Positions 9,077-18,109 are shown, numbered from the stretch's first letter. The stretch: 64,000 nucleotides of DNA from an uncultured Pelagibacteraceae bacterium (GCA_902523455.1 CABYZG010000001.1:104001-168000), one strand, 5' to 3'. Made by a program: numbers and translations. Notes: generated by a model not told the origin, from the sequence alone.

Positions 9077-10123
9077 ATGAAAATTCTCGTCACAGGCAAC
9101 TTAGGATATATAGGAACAGTATTAACTAAAATATTAATTACCAAAGGTTATAATGTAGTTGGTTTTGATAGTGGCTATTATAAAGATTGCTTGCTTGAAA
9201 ATGATCAGACTGATGAAATTGTCCAAATTATCAAAGATATCAGACATATAGAATTATCAGATTTAGAAAATATAGATGCTATTATTCATTTAGCTGGACT
9301 CTCTAATGATCCGCTTGGAGAACTTGTTCCAACATTAACTGAGGAGATTAACCTTCAAGGTACAATAAGATTAGCAGATCTTGCAAAAAAATCAGGAGTA
9401 AGAAGATTTATTTACGCTTCATCACAAAGTATGTACGGAATATCTGATAATTCATCTGAATTAGATGAAATAACAAGTGAAAAAAAACCCATTACAGCAT
9501 ATGCAAGAACTAAATGGGAAGCTGAAAAATATTTAATGAGTATTTCCAATAAAAATTTTCTTGTTTGTGCCTTTAGGCCTTCTACAGTTTTTGGTTATTC
9601 TCCAAGATTAAGATGTGATATAGTTTTTAATAATTTGGTTGCATGCAATTTTACAAAAAAAAGAATAGAAATCAAAAGTGATGGTTCGCCCTGGCGACCT
9701 GTTGTACACGTAAGAGATGTATGTGAAGCATTTTTGAGTGGCTTAGTTGCTTCTGATGAAAAATTAAATTCTAAGTCTTTTAATGTAGGTATAAAAAATG
9801 GAAACTACACTGTAAAAGATTTAGCTTTAGCTGCTCAATCTGTAATTCCTGATAGTAAACTCATATTTACAAATGAAGAAATAACAGATAATAGGAGCTA
9901 TCGAGTTTCATTTGATAGAATATACAATCAATTAGGAGATTATTATTCCCCAAATTGGAATTTGCAATCAGGAGCTAATGAACTTTATAATAAGTTTAGG
10001 GAAATATCTTTTGGCGAAGAGGAATTTATTGGAATAAAAACTAACAGATTAAAAATGATAAATCACTTAATTGAGAGTGAAGTTATAGATGATCATTTAT
10101 TTATGAAAAGAGAGAATAAATGA
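9077..10123 (+). CDS. NAD-dependent sugar epimerase/dehydratase (extended SDR)
   Basis: A 348-residue extended SDR. It has the nucleotide-binding loop T-G-N-L-G-Y-I-G at residues 6-13, H-L-A-G near 73, the catalytic Ser region A-S-S-Q-S-M-Y-G near 115-122, and an intact Y-A-R-T-K catalytic motif near 142-146. Segments L-S-N-D-P-L-G, S-P-R-L-R-C-D and P-W-R-P-V-V-H-V-R-D-V are shared with the SDR at 12545, showing that the two are paralogues. It probably acts as an epimerase, dehydratase or reductase on a nucleotide sugar. Its substrate is unknown, but the kinase and RmlC-type genes next door suggest a heptose- or deoxysugar-like route. Confidence 0.82.
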   Translation: MKILVTGNLGYIGTVLTKILITKGYNVVGFDSGYYKDCLLENDQTDEIVQIIKDIRHIELSDLENIDAIIHLAGLSNDPLGELVPTLTEEINLQGTIRLADLAKKSGVRRFIYASSQSMYGISDNSSELDEITSEKKPITAYARTKWEAEKYLMSISNKNFLVCAFRPSTVFGYSPRLRCDIVFNNLVACNFTKKRIEIKSDGSPWRPVVHVRDVCEAFLSGLVASDEKLNSKSFNVGIKNGNYTVKDLALAAQSVIPDSKLIFTNEEITDNRSYRVSFDRIYNQLGDYYSPNWNLQSGANELYNKFREISFGEEEFIGIKTNRLKMINHLIESEVIDDHLFMKRENK

Positions 10124-10650
10124 TATTTGATCAGCAAAAGATAAATGGTGTTTTTTTAATAAAGCCAGAACCTTTTATTGATGATAGGGGAGTATTCAGG
10201 CGGCATTTTTGTAAAAAAGAATTTGAAAATAATAATATTGTAAGTAACGTTTCTCAGTCAAATATCTCAGAAAATTTAAACGCATTCACTCTACGAGGAT
10301 TCCATTATCAAATAGCTGAATTTGCTGAAGGTAAAACCTTGTCTTGTTTATCTGGTTCAATTTTTGATATTATAGTTGATCTAAGGGAGGATAGTTCAAC
10401 CTATATGAATTGGTTACCATTTGAGCTTGACTCATCAAATAGATTTTCTATTCATATTCCACCTGGATGTGCTAATGCTTTTTTGACATTAGAGGATAAC
10501 TGTATTATTCACTACTATTGCTCAAATAATTATTTTCCTTCTGCAGAAAAAGGAATTAGATATAATGATCCCTCATTCAAATTTAAATGGCCTCGAGAAC
10601 CAAAGTTTATTTCAGAAAAAGATTTATCACATCCAAATTTTAAAAAATAA
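10120..10650 (+). CDS. dTDP-4-dehydrorhamnose 3,5-epimerase-like (RmlC family) cupin
   Basis: The 176-residue protein is close to the usual RmlC length of about 180. It shows F-I-D-D-R-G-V-F (residues 19-26), the S-N-I-S-E-N segment, and L-R-G-F-H-Y-Q (about 58-64), which carries the catalytic His-containing motif of this family. A downstream D-L-R-E-D-S-S-T-Y and an I-P-P-G-C-A-N-A-F segment follow. These enzymes epimerise C3 and/or C5 of 4-keto-6-deoxy nucleotide sugars or related 4-keto heptoses. It overlaps the upstream SDR by 4 nt (ATGA) and sits 12 nt before the next SDR, so the three probably act in sequence. No RmlA/B/D set is present, so dTDP-rhamnose is not the obvious product. Confidence 0.85.
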   Translation: MIFDQQKINGVFLIKPEPFIDDRGVFRRHFCKKEFENNNIVSNVSQSNISENLNAFTLRGFHYQIAEFAEGKTLSCLSGSIFDIIVDLREDSSTYMNWLPFELDSSNRFSIHIPPGCANAFLTLEDNCIIHYYCSNNYFPSAEKGIRYNDPSFKFKWPREPKFISEKDLSHPNFKK

Positions 10651-10662
10651 TAAGATTAGTAA

Positions 10663-11556
10663 ATGAAAATATTAATTACAGGAGCTTCAGGCTTCATTGG
10701 AAAAAATTTGCTAAGCGATATTGACGATACTAAAAATGACATATCTGCTTGTTATCACACCAAAGAAATTAAAGACTACAACAATATTAAGTTTTACAAA
10801 CTTAATTTGTCAGACATTAATAATGTCAAAAAAATACTTAAAAGAGTTCGGCCAGAAATAATTATTTATTTAGCATGGGAAGGTATTCCAAACTTTTCTA
10901 AAGAAAACTGTGAAAATAATTATAATAATTCAAAAAATTTTTTTTCTGAAGCTTTCAAGCAGAATACTCTTAAAAAGATTTTAATTGCTGGGAGTTGTTT
11001 TGAAATAAGTAATAAAAATAAAGGTGAATGTTTTGAGCATCAGGAAGAAATGCCAACGGATGATTTTACTAATGCTAAGCATTCTTTATTGAAATGGTTG
11101 CTTAATATTAAAACAAATAAAGCTATTTCTATAGCCTGGTTGAGGCTTTTTTATGTTTATGGTCCAGGACAACGTGAAGACTCTCTTATACCATCGACCA
11201 TCAAATCATTAATAAATGGTGACGTACCAAATATTAAATCTCCAGCTAATGAAAATGATTTTATTCATGTTAGAGATGTTACAAGTGCCATAATAAGAGC
11301 TATTGAACAGGATTTTGTATCGGGAATTTATAATATAGGTTCTGGAAAACCAATAACCATATATGATATATGCTGTGAAATTGACATGATTATAAATAAC
11401 TCAGTAAAACTCTCAAAAAAATTAAAAAAAAACATTGAGACATCAAGAAAAATATCTTTCTGGTCTAATATTGAGAAAGCAAAGAATTTCCTCAACTGGT
11501 GTCCTAGAGTAGAGCTAAAAGACGGAATCAAAGAATTATTAAATAGTAATTTATAA
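10663..11556 (+). CDS. NAD-dependent sugar reductase/epimerase (SDR) with Phe in place of the catalytic Tyr
   Basis: A 297-residue extended SDR. The cofactor loop T-G-A-S-G-F-I-G is at residues 6-13. The segment expected to hold Tyr-x-x-x-Lys reads D-F-T-N-A-K (134-139), so Phe135 replaces the catalytic Tyr while Lys139 is kept; the codon is TTT and is unambiguous. Later landmarks are normal: R-L-F-Y-V-Y-G-P-G-Q near 162-171 and F-I-H-V-R-D-V near 203. It could be a C4-reductase for the product of the RmlC-like enzyme with altered chemistry, or a binding or regulatory paralogue. It shares one base with the following kinase gene (TAATG). Confidence 0.78.
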   Translation: MKILITGASGFIGKNLLSDIDDTKNDISACYHTKEIKDYNNIKFYKLNLSDINNVKKILKRVRPEIIIYLAWEGIPNFSKENCENNYNNSKNFFSEAFKQNTLKKILIAGSCFEISNKNKGECFEHQEEMPTDDFTNAKHSLLKWLLNIKTNKAISIAWLRLFYVYGPGQREDSLIPSTIKSLINGDVPNIKSPANENDFIHVRDVTSAIIRAIEQDFVSGIYNIGSGKPITIYDICCEIDMIINNSVKLSKKLKKNIETSRKISFWSNIEKAKNFLNWCPRVELKDGIKELLNSNL

Positions 11557-12536
11557 TGATTATAACTAAGACACCATTTAGATTAAGTTTTGTAGGCGGG
11601 GGTACTGATTTGAGATCATATTATAAAAGAGACTTTGGTTCAGTTTTAAGCTGCTCTATAGATAAATATCTCTATATAATGGTTCGTAAACAAATAGGTT
11701 TTGTTGAATTTAAATATAGAATTAATTGGAGCAAAGTTGAATTTTGTAATCATATTGAAAAGATAAAGCATCCTATTGTTAGAGAAGCTCTAAAACTTTT
11801 TAAATTTGATTTTCCCATAGAAATTTCAACTTTTTCAGACATTCCAGCTAATGCAGGGTTAGGTTCATCCAGTGCATTCGCTGTTGGACTTGTAAGTGCA
11901 TTGTCATCTTTGCAAGGAAAAAAATTAAATAAACATGAGATTGCATCGTTAGCTGCTCACTTAGAAATTAATATATTAAAAAGACCTGTAGGAAAACAAG
12001 ATCACTTTGCATCATCTTATGGAGATATGAATATTATTAAATTTTATAAAAATGAGACAGTTAAAGTTCAACCCATAAAACCAAAAAAAGAACTACTAAA
12101 AGATTTAGAAGATAAACTTTTATTGTTTTATACTTCACAACAAAGAGATGCAGCAAAAATTTTGAAAAATCAGAATTCTCCGAGTCATAAACAAATTGTT
12201 ATATTGGATAAAATGAAATCTCAAGTATTGAGTTTAAAGGAAGTATTAAATGGAAAGAGAAATATAAAAGATTTTGGAATAATTTTAAAAGACTCATGGA
12301 TATTAAAAAAGAAAATAAGTAAAAGTATAAGCTCAAAAAAAATCAATGATTATTTCAATTTAGCCATGAAAGCAGGCGCGGTCGGTGGTAAGATTTTAGG
12401 AGCTGGCGGAGGTGGATTTCTACTATTATATGTTGATAAAATTAATCAAAAAAAAGTTATCAATGCTTTAAGCAAACTGCATAGGGTAAATTTTAAATTT
12501 GAAAAAAAAGGTACAATTCTTAGCTATCAAGAATAA
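11556..12536 (+). CDS. GHMP-family sugar kinase (heptose-7-phosphate kinase, HddA-like)
   Basis: The 326-residue protein starts with T-P-F-R-L-S-F-V-G-G-G-T-D (residues 5-17), typical of HddA and related sugar kinases. It has the glycine-rich ATP loop P-A-N-A-G-L-G-S-S-S-A-F (about 97-108) and the C-terminal GHMP motif K-I-L-G-A-G-G-G-G-F (about 278-287). HddA phosphorylates D-glycero-D-manno-heptose 7-phosphate at C1 on the way to GDP-heptose. A SIS-type isomerase at 33049 and a GmhB-like phosphatase at 59437 could be its partners. L-fucose or other sugar kinases of the same family are alternatives. It is translationally coupled to the SDR upstream (TAATG overlap). Confidence 0.8.
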   Translation: MIITKTPFRLSFVGGGTDLRSYYKRDFGSVLSCSIDKYLYIMVRKQIGFVEFKYRINWSKVEFCNHIEKIKHPIVREALKLFKFDFPIEISTFSDIPANAGLGSSSAFAVGLVSALSSLQGKKLNKHEIASLAAHLEINILKRPVGKQDHFASSYGDMNIIKFYKNETVKVQPIKPKKELLKDLEDKLLLFYTSQQRDAAKILKNQNSPSHKQIVILDKMKSQVLSLKEVLNGKRNIKDFGIILKDSWILKKKISKSISSKKINDYFNLAMKAGAVGGKILGAGGGGFLLLYVDKINQKKVINALSKLHRVNFKFEKKGTILSYQE

Positions 12537-12544
12537 TTCTAATT

Positions 12545-13609
12545 ATGAAAAAAAGAAAAATTTTAGTAATAGGTCACCAAGGCTATATTGGAAGTAAGCT
12601 TATTGAGGTTTTGAATAAAAATGGATATGTATGCTTTGGTTTGGACAAAGGTTATTTTAAAAATGGAATATTATATGATCCAACTGAGATAAAATCGTTA
12701 AATAAGGATGTTTGGACAATTGATGAGAAAGACATAGCTTCATTTCAAGCAGTTATTATGCTTGCAGCCATGTCAAACGATCCTTTTGGGAATTTAAGTG
12801 CAGATGATGTTTACAATCCAACAAGACTTTATACAAAAAGAATAGCTAAAATTTGTAAAAAAACTAATGTTAGGTTTATTTTTCCCTCTAGTTGCTCCAT
12901 TTACGGAGTAAGTAATAAGGTAGTAAGTGAGACTGATAATACAAATCCTCAAACCCCTTATTCTCTAAATAAAGTTCAAATTGAAAATGATCTTGAAGAT
13001 TTAAGTGATAGTAATTTTACCCCCATTATTCTTAGACTCGCAACCCTTTTTGGTTCGTCTCCCAGGATAAGATTTGATTTGGTAATAAATATGTTTTGTG
13101 GAATGGCAATTACAAATAAAAAAATTCTATTAAATTCAAACGGACTTGCTTGGAGGCCCTATGTAAATATTCTTGATGTATGTAATATAATAACAAAATG
13201 TATTGATATAAAAATAAAGAATAAAGAGAAAGTTGTTTTAAATGTTGGAAGAGAAGAAAATAATATGCAAGTAATAAAAATAGCTGAAATAATTAAAAAT
13301 AAAGTTAAGGGATGTGAAATAGAGAATCTAAGCAAAACTGAAAATGGTCAAAGTTTGTTTAGTGATAAAAAAATACAAGACGGACACGATAAAAGAACAT
13401 ACAGGGTTAACTTTTCAAAATTCAGAAATTTTTTTCCTGAATATAAATTTGATACTTCGCTCGAAGATGATATAGAAAATTTTATTGATCAACTAAAACA
13501 TTATGGACTTACAAAGAAGTTATTGTTAAAAAAAGATTTTTATAGGCTTCAGCAATTAGATTACTTATTATCAACTAAGAAGATAGATAATAAACTAGAA
13601 TGGTTATGA
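12545..13609 (+). CDS. NAD-dependent sugar epimerase/dehydratase (extended SDR), paralogue of the 9077 gene
   Basis: A 354-residue extended SDR with G-H-Q-G-Y-I-G (residues 10-16), M-L-A-A-M-S-N-D-P-F-G near 74-84, S-S-C-S-I-Y-G near 117-123, and the complete catalytic Y-S-L-N-K near 139-143. It shares several distinctive segments with the SDR at 9077 (S-N-D-P, S-P-R-I-R, A-W-R-P), so the pair arose by duplication, yet they are too different to be a recent copy. The C-terminal region is longer and richer in Lys. The likely role is a nucleotide-sugar epimerase, dehydratase or reductase in the same pathway as the kinase 8 nt upstream. The exact reaction is unknown. Confidence 0.8.
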   Translation: MKKRKILVIGHQGYIGSKLIEVLNKNGYVCFGLDKGYFKNGILYDPTEIKSLNKDVWTIDEKDIASFQAVIMLAAMSNDPFGNLSADDVYNPTRLYTKRIAKICKKTNVRFIFPSSCSIYGVSNKVVSETDNTNPQTPYSLNKVQIENDLEDLSDSNFTPIILRLATLFGSSPRIRFDLVINMFCGMAITNKKILLNSNGLAWRPYVNILDVCNIITKCIDIKIKNKEKVVLNVGREENNMQVIKIAEIIKNKVKGCEIENLSKTENGQSLFSDKKIQDGHDKRTYRVNFSKFRNFFPEYKFDTSLEDDIENFIDQLKHYGLTKKLLLKKDFYRLQQLDYLLSTKKIDNKLEWL

Positions 13610-15501
13610 GAGTATTCTTATTAGTAGATGGTAGCATTGGAATAAACACACTTAATTATCTTTTTTTAAAAAAAGAGAAAATTACTGGAGTAGCCGTAAA
13701 CAAATTTTCTGACAACGTTATAAAAACAAGGATCATAGATTTAGCGAAGAGAATAGGTTGTCCAATTTTTTTCTTCGACAATCAAATTTCAGACAAACAA
13801 ATTAAAAAAATTATTAAATTAAAAAATGAAATAATCTTATCAGTTTACTGGCCATATATTCTAAAAAAGAAATTCTTTTCAACGCCGAAAAAGGGGACAA
13901 TCAATTTTCATCTTTCGTATCTTCCATTTAATAAAGGGGCAAATCCTAATATTTGGCCAATAATTAATAATTCAATTGCAGGTGTATCACTTCATTATGT
14001 AGATAGTAAAATTGACAATGGCGCGATTATTTCTCAAAGCAAAGTAGAAGTAGATATTGTTGATACAGGAAAATCAATGTTTGAAAAACTTAGCCGAGAA
14101 ATGCTGAATTTATTTATAAAGACATGGCCTAAAATAAAAGCAGGAAAAATTAAACCAAAAAAACAAAAAAATGCATCTGGTTCAATAAATTACAGAAAAG
14201 ATTTTAATGATATAGCTGAAATTGATCTCACAAATCCAATTATGCCAATGGAATTTATAAATATTCTTAGAGCAAGAACGTTCAGACCTCATCAGCCAGC
14301 ATATTTTAAATTTAAAAATAAAAAAATTAATTTATTCTTAAACTTAGAAAAGGAAGAAAGTAAAAAAAATAAAAAAATAAAAAAAATTCCCTCTGCCCTT
14401 CCATCAATAACACAGGACGAGATTGAATTAGTAAACGAGGCGATAAAAAGTGGCTGGGGAAATAATCTAGATTTACACACAAATCAATTTATAGAAGAAT
14501 TTTCTAAGTACACAAATTCTAAATATGTTTTACCTGTTTCACATTGTACAGATGCTATTCATCTTGCTCTTTTATCTTATGGTATTGGCAGAGGAGATGA
14601 AGTTATTGTTCCAGACTTAACTTGGGTAGCTTCTGCAGCACCGATTTTGTATACGGGTGCTACACCTGTATTTGCAGATGTTGATCCTATTTCAATGTGT
14701 GTTTCGGCAGAAAATATTGCAAAATGCATTTCAAATAAAACAAAAGCAGTAATTGTTGTTGACTTGCTAGGAAATATGCCAGAGTGGAATGACATTCTTA
14801 AATTATGTAAACAAAAAAAGATTAAAATAATAGAAGATGCAGCTGAGGGAATTGGCGCAACTTACAATGGAAAAAAAGCAGGTGCTTTTGGTGAGATAAG
14901 TCTTTTTAGTTTTAACGCAACAAAACTTGTAATGTCAGGCCAAGGAGGAGCATTATGCACGAATAATAAAAAATTATATGAAAAGTCAAAATTAATCTCT
15001 CATCATGGAATGAATAAAAAGAATATTAATAAGTATTTCTGGTCATCGGAACTTGGATATAATTATAATTGGACAAATATTCAGGCATCATTAGCCCTTG
15101 CTCAATTAAGGAGAATTGATGATTTGCTGGCATATAAGAAGTGGCTTTATAATTCTTATTCTATGAAACTGTCTGGCTTAGACGGAATTGTCCTAAATCA
15201 ATCTAGACAAAATGTAAATAATTCTTATTGGATTACTACCGCAACTGTCGATAAAAAATTCAAGCTTAGTAAAGAGGATTTAATTAGTAAATTTAGAGAT
15301 TTTCAAATAGATATCAGGCCGATGTTTTATCCACTAAGTTCAATGCCAACATTTAAAAAAAATATTAGAAAAAAATATTCTTTATCTAACAATCATGCAT
15401 ACGATATTTCAAAGAGAACTATATGTTTACCCAATGGGAATAACTTAGATGAAAAAGATGTAAATCGAATTGTGAATTCATTTAAAAAGATAATTCAATA
15501 G
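13600..15501 (+). CDS. Fused sugar formyltransferase-PLP aminotransferase (bifunctional)
   Basis: This 633-residue protein joins two enzymes. Residues 1-250 are a formyltransferase with N102 and H104 (in I-N-F-H-L) and the catalytic Asp139 in K-I-D-N-G. A Lys-rich linker at about 251-263 follows. Residues 265-633 are a DegT/DnrJ/EryC1 sugar aminotransferase with S-H-C-T-D for phosphate binding (314-318), the cofactor-ring Asp413 in I-E-D-A-A-E, and Lys442 (S-F-N-A-T-K) as Schiff-base Lys. The fusion would aminate a keto sugar and N-formylate the new amine, a two-step route to a formamido sugar. Both active sites look intact and one continuous frame spans them. The next ATG at 13606 overlaps the upstream stop as ATGA and may be the true start. 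Confidence 0.88.
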   Translation: MVMRVFLLVDGSIGINTLNYLFLKKEKITGVAVNKFSDNVIKTRIIDLAKRIGCPIFFFDNQISDKQIKKIIKLKNEIILSVYWPYILKKKFFSTPKKGTINFHLSYLPFNKGANPNIWPIINNSIAGVSLHYVDSKIDNGAIISQSKVEVDIVDTGKSMFEKLSREMLNLFIKTWPKIKAGKIKPKKQKNASGSINYRKDFNDIAEIDLTNPIMPMEFINILRARTFRPHQPAYFKFKNKKINLFLNLEKEESKKNKKIKKIPSALPSITQDEIELVNEAIKSGWGNNLDLHTNQFIEEFSKYTNSKYVLPVSHCTDAIHLALLSYGIGRGDEVIVPDLTWVASAAPILYTGATPVFADVDPISMCVSAENIAKCISNKTKAVIVVDLLGNMPEWNDILKLCKQKKIKIIEDAAEGIGATYNGKKAGAFGEISLFSFNATKLVMSGQGGALCTNNKKLYEKSKLISHHGMNKKNINKYFWSSELGYNYNWTNIQASLALAQLRRIDDLLAYKKWLYNSYSMKLSGLDGIVLNQSRQNVNNSYWITTATVDKKFKLSKEDLISKFRDFQIDIRPMFYPLSSMPTFKKNIRKKYSLSNNHAYDISKRTICLPNGNNLDEKDVNRIVNSFKKIIQ

Positions 15502-15516
15502 AAAAAAAATTACTAT

Positions 15517-16608
15517 ATGAGTCTTTATTCAAAGCTTACAATTATAATTCCCACTCAAGATCGACACAAGCTTATAAGCAGAAGCATAGACTATTATAGA
15601 GAATTTAAAGCAAGCATATTAATAGTTGACTCGACTAAAAATAAATATGCACTTAATGATAAAATCTCCATAAAATATATTCATCTACCAGATTTATCTT
15701 ATCAAGAAAAGATCCAAAGTATTTTGGACAAGATAGAAACAAAATATGTGTGTATTTGCCCAGATGATGATTTTCTCTCTGAAGAGTCTCTAGAAAAAGG
15801 AATTAATTTTTTAGAACTAAATAAAGATTTTTCATTCGTTCAAGGCCTAATTGTACGATTTAATGTTTATTTTAAAAAGTATGTACTAACAAATGCTATA
15901 CAATTAAATCATCAAAAATATATCAACGAGGAAAAAACAGGAACTAGTAGAGTATTAAAATTAATGAAAGATTATAATAATTTTAATTTTTCTGTTTATC
16001 GTACACATATCTTTAGAGATGCAATAAATATATCTTGTAATGTAAAAGAAGTAACCATTGTAGAGATAATGCTTAGCACTATTGCTTCATTACACGGAAA
16101 ATCAAAAGTACTACCTATTTTTTGGATGGCTAGGGATGAAAAAAGATACTCTACATATATAGATAATTGCAATAATAAATATGCTTTTACAAACATATTA
16201 AAAAACAAGGAAATTAAACCTACAGCAGTGATTACAGACTGGAAAAAATATCTTTCCTCACAAAATGGAAAGATGTTAGAGGAGGAATTCAATTTATATG
16301 CAAAAGAGTTTTCTGATAATGAGATATCATCTAATAATTTATTTCAAGAAATGTTTAATAATTTTATTAAAACAAAAGTAAAAAAAGTTAATATAGAATC
16401 TATCCATAACGATACCTATTGGCAATCACTCAGGAAGCGTATAAGGTCAATTCTGCCTGACTCACTTATTGAATTATATTGGTTTGCGCGTTATTATTTT
16501 GTTAAGAATAATCCAAATATGCAAGGATATCCATGGACATCGAAAAGCGCTCAGCTTACTTTAAAAAAAATGAAAAAAATTATTATTAAGAATTCTTATA
16601 TTAGATGA
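15517..16608 (+). CDS. Glycosyltransferase, GT2-like (TIGR00180 type)
   Basis: The 363-residue protein opens with L-T-I-I-I-P-T-Q-D-R (residues 7-16), the hallmark of the GT-A-fold transferases of the TIGR00180 group. The nucleotide-sugar and metal site C-P-D-D-D-F is near 86-91. The C-terminal half has no clear family match and ends with basic and aromatic residues (W-F-A-R-Y-Y-F near 326) that could contact the membrane. It probably adds one sugar to the growing lipid-linked glycan in the cytoplasm. It follows the fusion gene by 15 nt and overlaps the methyltransferase gene by 4 nt, so it may use the formylated amino sugar made next door. Donor and acceptor are unknown. Confidence 0.7.
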   Translation: MSLYSKLTIIIPTQDRHKLISRSIDYYREFKASILIVDSTKNKYALNDKISIKYIHLPDLSYQEKIQSILDKIETKYVCICPDDDFLSEESLEKGINFLELNKDFSFVQGLIVRFNVYFKKYVLTNAIQLNHQKYINEEKTGTSRVLKLMKDYNNFNFSVYRTHIFRDAINISCNVKEVTIVEIMLSTIASLHGKSKVLPIFWMARDEKRYSTYIDNCNNKYAFTNILKNKEIKPTAVITDWKKYLSSQNGKMLEEEFNLYAKEFSDNEISSNNLFQEMFNNFIKTKVKKVNIESIHNDTYWQSLRKRIRSILPDSLIELYWFARYYFVKNNPNMQGYPWTSKSAQLTLKKMKKIIIKNSYIR

Positions 16609-17372
16609 TTATAAAAACTATAATTAGAAATATATTACCGAGAATTTTTCTTCCTGGATTTTATAAAATAGAAGTAAAAAGACTCTTTCTATCTTTATAT
16701 TATGGTTACGTAAAAAATAAGGTTACTAATAAAAAATTAAATATTAATTGGAAACACATACATTTAAATCGAATTGCATTAATTAATGCATTTATAAACA
16801 AAACACTTCAAAAAAAAGGCGTTTGTAATTACCTAGAGATTGGATGTGGTTCAAACGGCAATTTTAATAGTATTCCACTTCAAAATGAATACAAGGTTGG
16901 AGTTGATCCAGATACTTCAAGAAATGGCGGCAACATACTTAAGCAGACAAGTGATGAATTTTTTAAACAAAATAAAAAAATTTTTGATGTTATATTTATT
17001 GATGGACTTCATGAATATGAGCAATGTCAGAAGGATGCAATTAATGCTCTTAAATTTCTTGATAATGAAGGGACTATACTATTTCATGATTTGATCCCAC
17101 TAGATTGGAGAACTGAAAATGTTCCAAGGATAAATGATAATTGGACAGGCGATGTGTGGAAAGTTGCTTTAGAACTCTCTAACTCTTCAGGACTTAATTT
17201 TTCAATAGCGCATTGTGATAGTGGGGTTGGAATTTTATCAAAATCTAGTAGTGTCTATAAATATAATCAAATGAATGATCAGATAAAAGACTATAATTTT
17301 AAAGATTTTTTAAAACTCATGGAAAAACTTCCAATTGAAGACCCTTTTCAAGCTCTAAAAAAAATACAATGA
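16605..17372 (+). CDS. Class I SAM-dependent methyltransferase (Methyltransf_24-like)
   Basis: In this 255-residue protein the SAM-binding motif I reads Y-L-E-I-G-C-G-S-N-G (residues 77-86), then V-G-V-D-P-D (motif II Asp near 99), and V-I-F-I-D-G-L-H-E-Y (about 127-136), the metal- or SAM-proximal motif of the Methyltransf_24 family. L-F-H-D-L near 161 completes the pattern. Methyltransferases of this type act on sugar hydroxyls or amines in antibiotic and glycan clusters. The N-terminal 60 residues are basic. ATGA-type overlaps with both neighbours tie it to the glycosyltransferase and the dioxygenase. The target is not known. Confidence 0.72.
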   Translation: MIIKTIIRNILPRIFLPGFYKIEVKRLFLSLYYGYVKNKVTNKKLNINWKHIHLNRIALINAFINKTLQKKGVCNYLEIGCGSNGNFNSIPLQNEYKVGVDPDTSRNGGNILKQTSDEFFKQNKKIFDVIFIDGLHEYEQCQKDAINALKFLDNEGTILFHDLIPLDWRTENVPRINDNWTGDVWKVALELSNSSGLNFSIAHCDSGVGILSKSSSVYKYNQMNDQIKDYNFKDFLKLMEKLPIEDPFQALKKIQ

Positions 17373-18109
17373 ATTTAAACTTAAAAGAGATAAAAAAATA
17401 TTACGATCGTGAGGGATATTTTATTTATAAAGGTTTTTTAAAAAAGAATGAACTGAGTCAAATAAGAAGTAGTCTAAGTGATTATATATCAATTAAGCAA
17501 AATGAAGGATCTTCGAGAAATATAAACTTTGCTTCAAAAAAGCAAATAAATTCAGTTCATAATATGACAGATTGGAAATGGATTAAAAAATTTCAAAAGA
17601 ATGAGGATTTGTTAAGAGTTGTAAAGAAATTAATTAATGATGAAATCAGAGAATTTGGTGCTGAGTTATTCGCTAAACCTGCTAAAGTAGGCTTGAAAGC
17701 TCCACTTCATCAAGATAATTATTATTGGTGTATAAATGATGCCTCTGCTCTGACCGTATGGATAGCTTTAGAAGACTCAGATCTTAGAAATGGAGGAGTA
17801 TATTACTATAAAAAAAGTCACGGATTAGGATTGCTCGAACATAAAAGATCATATGCCCCTGGATCATCTCAGACTCTAAAATATCCTGAAAGTATGAAGC
17901 ATTTTAAAAAAACTACCCCTAAGCTGAAAGCTGGTGACTGTATTATTCATCATTGTTTAGTTGTTCATGGGAGCGAAGCCAATAAAAGTCCTCGCTCTAG
18001 AACCGGTTGTACATTAAGATATATATCTGCAAATTCGAAAATAGATAAATTTCTGAAAATGAGGTACGAAGCTGACCTTAAAAAACATCTTAAATCTCTA
18101 AAAAAATAA
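17369..18109 (+). CDS. Phytanoyl-CoA dioxygenase (PhyH) family Fe(II)/2-oxoglutarate oxygenase
   Basis: A 246-residue protein of normal PhyH length. The iron-binding triad is visible: H114-x-D116 in P-L-H-Q-D-N and the distal H200 in V-V-H-G-S. The 2-oxoglutarate-binding Arg is probably R211 in S-P-R-S-R-T-G. The segment W-I-A-L-E-D-S-D-L-R-N-G-G (131-143) is also characteristic. Such enzymes hydroxylate small substrates using O2 and 2-oxoglutarate. In this setting it may hydroxylate a nucleotide sugar or a sugar N-acyl substituent. It starts 4 nt inside the methyltransferase gene and the aminotransferase start directly follows its stop. Family assignment is strong; substrate is inferred only. 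Confidence 0.85.
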   Translation: MNLNLKEIKKYYDREGYFIYKGFLKKNELSQIRSSLSDYISIKQNEGSSRNINFASKKQINSVHNMTDWKWIKKFQKNEDLLRVVKKLINDEIREFGAELFAKPAKVGLKAPLHQDNYYWCINDASALTVWIALEDSDLRNGGVYYYKKSHGLGLLEHKRSYAPGSSQTLKYPESMKHFKKTTPKLKAGDCIIHHCLVVHGSEANKSPRSRTGCTLRYISANSKIDKFLKMRYEADLKKHLKSLKK

